In this document: one piece after another, positions 1 to 4,552 of the stretch
Layout of the letters: each line of letters begins with the position of its first letter
Position numbering within the stretch: position 1 is the stretch's first letter
Source: CAZWSX01 sp964636985
GTDB lineage: Bacteria > Planctomycetota > Planctomycetia > Pirellulales > Pirellulaceae
Length of the DNA stretch: 5,973 nt
Assembly: GCA_964636985.1 (NCBI GenBank)
Contig: CAZWSX010000081.1
Coordinates: forward strand, 1-5,973
Reading direction: 5' to 3'
Position numbers and translations under genes: made by a program
Notes under the pieces: model-generated
The model's input: the letters and a program-made list of their open reading frames with translations, nothing else
Databases searched by the model: none
Told to the model about the DNA's origin: nothing

Positions 1-28
1 TGGCCTGCTCCCCAAAATCTGTTCCAGG
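1..28 (+). repeat. Left terminal inverted repeat of the IS3-family element
   Basis: It begins TGGCCTGCTCCCC and continues to a TCTGT-N-CCA block. The reverse complement of 1273-1300 begins TGGCCTGCCCCCA and has the same TCTGT-N-CCA block one base earlier, so the two ends align over about 28 bases with one single-base gap. The repeat starts exactly at the window edge, so one or two further bases could lie outside. Confidence 0.8.
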
Positions 29-72
29 TGGTAAGAGAGTTTCTTAGCCCATGAAGGGCGAGGAGAGACTCG

Positions 73-360
73 ATGTCGAGGAAGCGTGGGAAGCGTCATA
101 GTCCGGAGCAGATCGTGAAGAAGCTGCGGGATGCGGAAGCGATGCTGAACTCTGGGAAGGAGTTGGCGGCGGTGCTGCAGTCGCTGGAAGTGAGCGAGGC
201 GACGTACCACCGCTGGCGGAACCAGTACGGCGGGATGAAGTCGGAAGAAGCGAAGCGTCTGTCGGAACTGGAAGACGAGAACCGCCGCTTGAAGCAGTTG
301 GTGGCCGACCAGGCGTTGGACATCCAGATGCTGAAGCACGTGGCTTCAAAAAACTGGTGA
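73..360 (+). CDS. IS3-family transposase OrfA (helix-turn-helix subunit)
   Basis: This 95-residue protein is the DNA-binding subunit that recognises the IS ends and works with OrfB. Residues about 9-55 form the HTH region of the IS3/IS911 OrfA type (RHSPEQIVKKLRDAEAML, then EVSEATYHRWRNQYGGM). Residues about 58-90 form a leucine-rich coiled coil (L63, L66, L73, L76, L82, L87) followed by the family tail ADQALDIQMLKHVASK. The ATG at 73 has a strong ribosome binding site, AGGAGAG at 61-67, five bases upstream. The stop (TGA 358-360) overlaps the GTG start of orfB, and an A6 slippery run lies just before it. The length is normal for the family. The family assignment is secure. Confidence 0.93.
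   Translation: MSRKRGKRHSPEQIVKKLRDAEAMLNSGKELAAVLQSLEVSEATYHRWRNQYGGMKSEEAKRLSELEDENRRLKQLVADQALDIQMLKHVASKNW
348..354 (+). promoter_or_regulatory. Probable -1 programmed frameshift site (A AAA AAC)
   Basis: The heptamer A AAA AAC is correctly phased to the orfA frame (codons AAA 349-351, AAC 352-354). Slippage by -1 moves ribosomes into the orfB frame, which is already open upstream of here, giving a single OrfAB fusion (junction ...SKN-LVSPSAK). IS3 elements commonly make their active transposase this way. The orfB GTG overlapping the orfA TGA (GTGA, 357-360) also allows separate, coupled translation of OrfB. Motif and phasing are read directly; function is inferred, and I did not identify a downstream pseudoknot. 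Confidence 0.6.
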
Positions 361-1271
361 GCCCTTCGGCGAAGCGTGCGGTGACCGTGGAATTGCAACG
401 TCGTTTTACGGTCTCGGAACGAAGGGCTTGCGCGGTGGTGCATCAGCCGCGAAGCACGCAACGGTATCAAGGACATCCCCGCAGTGATGAACCGGCGTTG
501 TGCCGGCGATTGCGGGATTTGGTTCGTCGTCGCCCGCGTTTCGGGTATCGACGATTGACGGCACTACTGTGTCGAGAGGGTTGGATCGTGAACCGCAAGC
601 GGGTCCATCGGCTGTGCCGCAGGGAAGGCTTGAAAGTGCCCAAACATCGGCGAAAACCGCGGTCTTTGGGGAGTTCCGCCAACGCCTGCCACGTGCGTCG
701 GGCGGAGGGCAAGGATCAGGTGTGGTGTTGGGATTTCGCCTTCGATCGGACGAGCAACGGCACGACTTTGAAGTGGCTGTCGATCATCGACGAGTTCACG
801 CGAGAGTGCCTGGCATTGAAGGTGTCACGCTCGATCACCAGTGAGGATGTGATCGATACGCTGGCGGAGCTGTTCGCGCTGCGCGGTGTGCCGCGGGCCA
901 TCCGCAGTGACAACGGCCCGGAGTTTATTGCCAAAGCGGTCCAAGCGTGGCTGAGCCGCTTGCAGATCGAAACGCTGTATATCGCTCCCGGCAGCCCTTG
1001 GGAGAACGGTTACGCGGAGAGCTTCCATTCGAAGTTGGTGGATGAGTTCCTCAACCGGGAGACCTTCGAGAATGTATCGGCCGCCCGGCAGCAGACCGGC
1101 GTCTGGAAAGAAGATTACAACCATGACCGGCCGCACAGTTCGTTGGGGTACGTGACCCCCACAGAATTCGCGGCCCGCTGTGCGGCTTCCACTGCGGAGA
1201 GACCTTCGGCTGCGCCTCAGGCCTCTCCTCCGTTCCAGCCGCACAGCGTTACACAACCAGAACTCTCATAA
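357..1271 (+). CDS. IS3-family transposase OrfB (DDE integrase-like catalytic subunit)
   Basis: This 304-residue protein is the catalytic half of the transposase, which cuts and joins the IS ends. An N-terminal region (about 1-100) carries the HTH_21-type block, including RRPRFGYRRLTALLCREGW and NRKRVHRLCRREGLKVP. It is followed by an RNase H-fold rve core with D126 (VWCWDFAFD), D185 (RSDNGPEF) and E221 (ENGYAESFHSKL). Exactly 35 residues separate the last two, the D-D-(35)-E signature of IS3. The C-terminal YNHDRPHSSLGYVTPTEFA block is also typical. The last 30 or so residues are low-complexity (Ser/Ala/Pro-rich) and run to the right inverted repeat. The start is the GTG at 357 inside the orfA stop; expression may instead be by frameshift from orfA. 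No damage to the frame is seen. Confidence 0.93.
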   Translation: MSPSAKRAVTVELQRRFTVSERRACAVVHQPRSTQRYQGHPRSDEPALCRRLRDLVRRRPRFGYRRLTALLCREGWIVNRKRVHRLCRREGLKVPKHRRKPRSLGSSANACHVRRAEGKDQVWCWDFAFDRTSNGTTLKWLSIIDEFTRECLALKVSRSITSEDVIDTLAELFALRGVPRAIRSDNGPEFIAKAVQAWLSRLQIETLYIAPGSPWENGYAESFHSKLVDEFLNRETFENVSAARQQTGVWKEDYNHDRPHSSLGYVTPTEFAARCAASTAERPSAAPQASPPFQPHSVTQPELS

Positions 1272-1272
1272 C

Positions 1273-1300
1273 CCTTGGTACAGAAAATGGGGGCAGGCCA
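1273..1300 (-). repeat. Right terminal inverted repeat of the IS3-family element
   Basis: It starts one base after the orfB stop (TAA 1269-1271) and ends in GGCAGGCCA. Its reverse complement matches positions 1-28 with one gap and a few mismatches. The bases that follow (CAGCCCC) belong to the TIR-domain frame, which marks the insertion boundary at 1300 (or 1302 if the terminal CACA is included). Confidence 0.8.
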
Positions 1301-1716
1301 CAGCCCCACGCGTTGCATCGGACGCGACTTGGTACGAAAACATCTTTGCCTCATACGCACGCGAGGATCTGGAACTCGTGAGACACCTCAAGAAGCGTTA
1401 CGAAGCGCTGGGCTTGTCCATGTTTATCGATATGGATGACCTGCGATCTGGAGCGACGTGGAAGGACGCCCTTATTCGCATGATTGACCGCAGTGACCTG
1501 TTTCAATTGTTTTGGTCCCTTCATGCCGCGGAGTCAGAATACGTCGCGGCCGAATGGCGGCATGCACTCGATATTTCCTCCGCTAAAGGCGCTAGGTTCA
1601 TTCGGCCCATCTACTGGCATGATCCGATGCCCCAAGCGCCCGAAGAATTGAAGGAAATCAATTTCCGCAAGATCGAGTTTATCCAGAAGCAACCTACCGC
1701 GCCTCCACAACCCTAA
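1301..1716 (+). pseudogene. TIR-domain protein, 5'-truncated remnant next to the IS
   Basis: About 138 codons remain, encoding a nearly complete bacterial TIR domain. Strand A is NIFASYARED, the BB-loop region is FIDMDDLRSGATW, and then come DLFQLFWS and SEYVAAEWRHAL. The Glu at 1552-1554 aligns with the catalytic glutamate of NAD-cleaving TIR domains. The C-terminal RPIYWHDPMPQAPEELK stretch is typical of the YWxxPMP subgroup of bacterial TIR proteins. Intact relatives degrade or convert NAD+ in anti-phage or signalling roles; that role is family knowledge. No in-frame ATG, GTG or TTG lies between the IS end and strand A (1342), so the original start, and probably an N-terminal sensor domain, lay upstream of the insertion. 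The frame is open back into the IS to a GTG at 1180 with no ribosome binding site. Its last 23 bases overlap the end of the convergent SLOG gene. Confidence 0.8.
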
Positions 1717-2038
1717 CGCCGGCATCCCTTGCCCGTCGTACCATGTCGGCCGTTCCTCGACCGCCTGAGAACGCGACCACCAAATCCGGCTTGTGCTGCT
1801 CGAGCATTTCCTGATTGCGGATAGGCCCCGCGGCCTTGCCATGCTTGTCCCAGTCGGCCGGGCAAGCGATCTCTTGCACCTTGCGGCTTCGTGCCCAATT
1901 GCCGGCTAACGCATCAGCACCGCTGGCGCCCCCATGGATAACGACCGTGATGCCCACCTCGTTGTGAAGCTCGTTCAGTTTGCCGAAAAGCTCATAGGTG
2001 TTGATGTAGTCCCTTCCGCCGGTCACCAGAACGCGCAT
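1694..2038 (-). CDS. SLOG-fold protein, DUF2493/YspA-like
   Basis: This 114-residue protein is built of a single Rossmann-like SLOG domain. It opens with strand 1 and the glycine turn MRVLVTGGRDY (1-11), followed by VVIHGGASGADALAGNWA (32-49). Next are WDKHGKAAGPIRNQEML (63-79) and LVVAFSGGRGTADMVRRA (86-103). The HGGASGAD and GPIRN blocks are the hallmark of DUF2493. SLOG domains bind nucleotide-derived ligands; the function of this subfamily is not established. The ATG at 2038 is preceded by GGGAGG (2046-2051) at seven bases, which rules out the longer frame reaching 2182, whose extra 48 residues are Pro/Arg-rich and look non-coding. It is divergent from the SRAP operon across 217 bases and overlaps the TIR remnant by 23 bases tail to tail. 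The length is normal for a stand-alone member. Confidence 0.88.
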   Translation of the reverse strand: MRVLVTGGRDYINTYELFGKLNELHNEVGITVVIHGGASGADALAGNWARSRKVQEIACPADWDKHGKAAGPIRNQEMLEQHKPDLVVAFSGGRGTADMVRRARDAGVRVVEAR

Positions 2039-2045
2039 TGCATTT

Positions 2046-2051
2046 CCCTCC
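2046..2051 (-). promoter_or_regulatory. Ribosome binding site fixing the SLOG gene start
   Basis: Read on the minus strand the site is GGGAGG, seven bases before the ATG at 2038. It is the only good Shine-Dalgarno sequence in the possible 5' extension, and it decides the start in favour of the 114-residue product. Confidence 0.7.
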
Positions 2052-2066
2052 CTGGGAATCGGTTTC

Positions 2067-2078
2067 GTTTGGCCAAAC
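2067..2078. promoter_or_regulatory. 12-base perfect palindrome in the divergent intergenic region
   Basis: GTTTGGCCAAAC is self-complementary over all 12 bases and ends 28 bases upstream of the SLOG start, a position typical for an operator over or near a promoter. The regulator is unknown and no adjacent regulator gene is visible. The rest of 2039-2255 shows no convincing open frame or RNA gene. Confidence 0.35.
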
Positions 2079-2142
2079 CTTGGCGGTCGAAAGGGTAGGT
2101 CGGTGGTTTTCCTAGGGTGGTCCCATGTCCGCGGTGGATCCG

Positions 2143-2156
2143 TTTTCCTGGGAAAA
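2143..2156. promoter_or_regulatory. Palindrome with a partial upstream copy, before the SRAP operon
   Basis: The sequence is TTTTCC-TG-GGAAAA (six-base perfect arms). Its left ten bases recur as TTTTCCTAGG at 2107-2116, 36 bases upstream, differing at one position. Two similar copies between divergent genes could be operators shared by the SLOG gene and the operon starting at 2256. No -35/-10 pair is clear enough to call. This is suggestive only. Confidence 0.3.
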
Positions 2157-2255
2157 TCGACCCTCTCGGCAGTTCCCCGCAAATTCCAGACGGGAAGGCT
2201 GGTCGCACGCTAGCAGCCGGTCGATCATGATGAATGGCCCCAAGGAGACTGCACC

Positions 2256-2753
2256 ATGTCGCACCCATTCACGCAAGTCACGCTCAAATCCGAAAACGAA
2301 CGCACGTTCGATACGGCAACCATTCCTCTGGCCGCGGTCGAAGGATTGCGCGGCACCATCGAGAACGGCACCCACAAACTGCCCAAACCGTACGATGGAT
2401 ACTCGATCCTTTCCGACGTCTGGGTGGATGAGGACGCCCTGATCTGCGCCGCCCATGCCACCTTGCTGCACGGCGCCCGCGTTGTCGCTCTACTATCGGC
2501 CGCCCTATCCGATCACGAAGCAGCCTGGGCTCTCTGGGGCCAACACATTGAAACAGTTACGGCCTCCGGCAAGCTGTCCGATGAAGCACTGGCAAGCCTT
2601 GAGGAACGAATCAGGCCGGCCCTTCCCTGGCTGCTCGTCAGCCCGATCGACAGCACCCTTGAAGAGAGCGATTGGCTTGACGATTTCTCGCGCGCCTGGG
2701 CGACTGCGCTGAAAATGGTGGCCTCAGAACAGGTCGCGGCAAGCAACGCGTAA
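2256..2753 (+). CDS. Hypothetical protein, 165 residues, first gene of the SRAP operon
   Basis: I do not recognise this family. The frame is well supported: ATG at 2256 has AAGGAG (2242-2247) eight bases upstream, and the next gene follows 14 bases after the stop. The product is acidic and soluble-looking, with no signal peptide or membrane segment. Residues about 45-62 (PYDGYSILSDVWVDEDAL) look like beta structure. Residues 62-94 (ICAAHATLLHGARVVALLSAAL...) are an alanine-rich helix. The C-terminal third contains two Trp/Asp-rich helices (ESDWLDDFSRAWATALKMV, 137-155). There are no Cys pairs or metal motifs of note. It is probably co-transcribed with the two SRAP genes, so a role as partner or regulator in the same process is possible, but that is inference. 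A LexA-box-like palindrome overlaps codons 14-19. Confidence 0.8.
   Translation: MSHPFTQVTLKSENERTFDTATIPLAAVEGLRGTIENGTHKLPKPYDGYSILSDVWVDEDALICAAHATLLHGARVVALLSAALSDHEAAWALWGQHIETVTASGKLSDEALASLEERIRPALPWLLVSPIDSTLEESDWLDDFSRAWATALKMVASEQVAASNA
2297..2310. promoter_or_regulatory. LexA (SOS) box-like palindrome inside the first operon gene
   Basis: CGAAC-GCAC-GTTCG is a perfect palindrome around a four-base spacer. It matches the Gram-positive/actinobacterial LexA box pattern (CGAAC-N4-GTTCG). It begins 41 bases inside the 2256 coding region, not in the promoter. The operon contains two SRAP genes, a family named for its association with SOS genes, so damage control is a reasonable idea. 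The LexA motif of this organism is not known to me, and ten fixed bases can occur by chance. Confidence 0.3.
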
Positions 2754-2767
2754 CGCGAGTCTGTTCG

Positions 2768-3508
2768 ATGTGCCCCCGTTACAACGTACGCGCCAAGCTG
2801 AATCAGCTTTTCCAGGAACTCGCGACGGCAGCCTTGAATGAAGGCGATTGGAGCGAGGCAGTCAAGCTTTGGGACACGCGTCCCCACTACGACATCGGGA
2901 TTGCAAACGAAGGGCTGGTCATCCGCAACAGCGACCAGCCTGGCAAAGTCGAACCCGCCGTGATGAAGTGGGGCTTGATCCCCTCTTGGTCGAAGGATGG
3001 AAAGCCGATTCCAGGGGCTTTCAACGCCCGCGGCGAGACCGTCGCCACGAAGCCGACATTCCGGACGCCGTTCAAGAACCGTCGTTGCCTTATACCCTCA
3101 GACGGCTTCTACGAGTGGCTTTGGCTCGATGAGAAGGGGAAGAGCAAACAGAAATACCACATCCACCTCACTGGCGATCGACCATTCGTCTTTGCCGGGA
3201 TTTGGGATCGATGGAAGCGCGACGATACAACGGTCGAGTCTTACTCGATGGTGACGACGGAGCCAAACGAGCTGATGACGCAGCTGCATAATCGGATGCC
3301 GGTCATTCTCACGCCTGCAGAGGCCCGACTGTGGCTCGACCCCAAGACTCCCGACAAGGCTCTCCTGGGCCTGCTCGATCCCTACCCGGCAGATGAGGTC
3401 GAAGCTTGGCCGGTGGCCAATCAGCCGAACGGGAAAGCCCGTTACGACGGTCCCGAGGCGGTGGAACGCATCGCGGTTGCCGGCGTGCCGTTCGGAGCGA
3501 TGGCATAA
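2768..3508 (+). CDS. SRAP/HMCES-family abasic-site protein (YedK-like), catalytically complete
   Basis: This 246-residue SRAP-domain protein belongs to a family that covalently traps abasic sites in single-stranded DNA through Cys2, shielding them during replication. All four active-site positions are present: C2 (exposed after Met removal; MCPRYN), N86 in FNARGET, E116 in DGFYEW and H174 in HNRMPVIL. The MKWGLIPSW (66-74) and FKNRRCLIPSDGFYEW blocks are canonical. It departs from the family in having MCPR instead of MCGR and YDIGIAN (41-47) instead of the usual YNIAPTQ, and there is an extra acidic helix at about 15-35. The length is in the usual 200-250 range. The start is fixed by the need for Cys at position 2. 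There is no clear Shine-Dalgarno sequence, so translation may be coupled to the gene ending 14 bases upstream. The protein acts in the cytoplasm or on the nucleoid. Confidence 0.93.
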   Translation: MCPRYNVRAKLNQLFQELATAALNEGDWSEAVKLWDTRPHYDIGIANEGLVIRNSDQPGKVEPAVMKWGLIPSWSKDGKPIPGAFNARGETVATKPTFRTPFKNRRCLIPSDGFYEWLWLDEKGKSKQKYHIHLTGDRPFVFAGIWDRWKRDDTTVESYSMVTTEPNELMTQLHNRMPVILTPAEARLWLDPKTPDKALLGLLDPYPADEVEAWPVANQPNGKARYDGPEAVERIAVAGVPFGAMA

Positions 3509-3510
3509 AG

Positions 3511-4122
3511 ATGTGCCGGTGTTTTGCCCTGAGAACGGACATCAACAACGCCTTGGCCGATATGCGCGTTGTGGATCTACTGGAAATCAAATGGGAGCCA
3601 CGCCACACCATCAAACCGACGCAACAAATCACGATCGTAAGGGCCGTGGACAACGACAGGCGCGAAGCTATTTCTGCGCGATGGGGACTCGTTCCATATT
3701 GGACGATGAGCATAAAAACCAGTTTTGGGATGGTCAGTGCGAAGGCGGAGGAAGTCGCCGAGGTCAAGTCCTACGCGGAGCCGTTCCGCACGCAACGGTG
3801 CGTCTTCTTGATGGATGGCTACTACGAACCCCACGAACGTCGCAAGGACAAACGAAACTTCTTCGTGCACTTTAAGGACAATCGTGTGTTCTGCGTCGCC
3901 GGCGTTTGGTACTACCACCAGAAACTTGACGTGCTGAGTTGCTCGCTAATGACCACGCCGGCAAACCCCGTCCTGTCTGAGTTTTACTCCCGGATGCCAG
4001 CAATCGTCGACGGCGCCAACCTTGATGCGTGGCTCGATCCGAGGAACAATCAAACCGACCAGCTCGTGGCACTACTCACGCCATACTTCGATTCTGAGAT
4101 GGTGGCGAGTCCGATCGGGTGA
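3511..4122 (+). CDS. Second SRAP-family protein, active-site-variant paralogue
   Basis: This 203-residue protein starts two bases after the stop of the first SRAP gene. It keeps Cys2 (MCRCFALRTD), the PTQ motif (HTIKPTQQITIV, 32-43), RWGLVPYW (57-64) and the FRTQRCVFLMDGYYEP block with E106. It lacks two residues needed for normal chemistry. The Asn of NARxE is Ser76 (VSAKAEE), and the His of HNRMP is Tyr159 (FYSRMPAI). The Trp after the Glu is Pro107. Identity to its neighbour is low outside these blocks, so this is an old duplication or a separate acquisition. The start is set by Cys2 and tight coupling; GGAG at 3494-3497 is 13 bases upstream, inside the preceding gene. It may bind DNA with altered cross-linking or pair with the first protein; both are inference. 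The frame is intact, so it looks functional rather than decayed. Confidence 0.9.
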   Translation: MCRCFALRTDINNALADMRVVDLLEIKWEPRHTIKPTQQITIVRAVDNDRREAISARWGLVPYWTMSIKTSFGMVSAKAEEVAEVKSYAEPFRTQRCVFLMDGYYEPHERRKDKRNFFVHFKDNRVFCVAGVWYYHQKLDVLSCSLMTTPANPVLSEFYSRMPAIVDGANLDAWLDPRNNQTDQLVALLTPYFDSEMVASPIG

Positions 4123-4147
4123 CCGAGGTGGCAGCGATGCTTTTAGG

Positions 4148-4543
4148 ATGAGCCGCCCAATGCTCAGATACTCGCTTCGTTCCTTACTCTTCGCGTGCGG
4201 TGTCTGCTGCATCCTGGCAGCCGTTTACGCCTACTACGTTTCGCCACCTAGCGAAGCCGTCGAGGTGTACGACTTGATGCGAAGTCTCCCCGCCGGCACA
4301 CATCGCGACGAGGTTCGCCACTTGATGGTGAATCGATTCTCGGTAAGGCAAGTCGTGCTGGCGCACGCGTTCGACCACCACCATGGCGAGTCGTCAATCA
4401 TCTCCGACAGCTGGTCTTTGCCATGCGGGTATTCCGCGATCGTCTTGTACTCATGGGAAGACGGCGAGATTAACGCGCTGACCTGCCACATTTATGACGG
4501 GCGGCGACGGCTCTGGAGGGGAGTGGCGATCGACGTTCAGTGA
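4148..4543 (+). CDS. Small single-pass membrane protein, planctomycete-type N-terminus
   Basis: This 131-residue protein has a basic N-terminus (MSRPMLRYSLRSLL) followed by a hydrophobic helix (LLFACGVCCILAAVYAYYV, about 13-31), so it is a membrane-anchored protein with about 100 residues probably outside the cytoplasm. The SLRSLL start style is common in planctomycete proteins. After the helix, a LPAGTHRDEVRHLM segment and later beta-like segments (AIVLYSW, INALTCHIYDG) faintly recall the BamE/SmpA-like small-domain pattern. That resemblance is weak and no function is assigned. A second ATG at 4160 has AGGA (4146-4149) ten bases upstream and could be the true start, giving 127 residues; the 4148 ATG has no good ribosome binding site. 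It follows the second SRAP gene by 25 bases, and its stop is nine bases from the end of the convergent integrase gene. Confidence 0.75.
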   Translation: MSRPMLRYSLRSLLFACGVCCILAAVYAYYVSPPSEAVEVYDLMRSLPAGTHRDEVRHLMVNRFSVRQVVLAHAFDHHHGESSIISDSWSLPCGYSAIVLYSWEDGEINALTCHIYDGRRRLWRGVAIDVQ

Positions 4544-4552
4544 CGATCCGGC

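Larger units (their letters stand above)
1..1300 (+). mobile_element. Complete IS3-family insertion sequence (IS407-like group)
   Basis: The element consists of two overlapping transposase frames (orfA 73-360, orfB 357-1271) between imperfect terminal inverted repeats. The outer 8 bases of each end are identical (TGGCCTGC inward from each side), and about 24 of 28 positions match with one gap. The element is about 1.3 kb, normal for IS3. Both frames are uninterrupted and the DDE triad is complete, so it may still be active. IS3 ends are usually TG...CA, which 1-1300 satisfies. The bases after the right end (CA) would also allow an end at 1302, in which case the left end starts before the window. 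A target-site duplication cannot be tested because the left flank is missing. Its right end sits inside a TIR-domain reading frame whose start is gone. The IS407 grouping is from remembered orfA/orfB sequence style and is less certain than the family. Confidence 0.9.

Noticed and set aside
825..1256. Minus-strand open frame opposite orfB
   Set aside because: It lies entirely antisense to the conserved DDE domain, has no family motif and is a by-product of GC-rich coding sequence.
1694..1760. Bidirectional terminator between the TIR remnant and SLOG gene
   Set aside because: The two reading frames overlap, and I found no GC-rich hairpin with a T-run here.
2039..2182. N-terminal extension of the SLOG protein by 48 residues
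   Set aside because: The extension is Pro/Arg-rich, and a strong ribosome binding site sits directly before the internal ATG at 2038 where the domain begins.
2125..2442. Plus-strand open frame spanning the divergent intergenic region
   Set aside because: It mostly overlaps the well-supported gene at 2256 in another frame, and its translation is Arg/Ser/Pro-rich without motifs.
3406..3510. N-terminal extension of the second SRAP protein
   Set aside because: SRAP proteins need Cys at position 2, which only the ATG at 3511 provides; the extension overlaps the first SRAP gene in another frame.
4022..4147. N-terminal extension of the small membrane protein into the second SRAP gene
   Set aside because: It overlaps coding sequence in another frame and would bury the basic N-terminus and membrane anchor.
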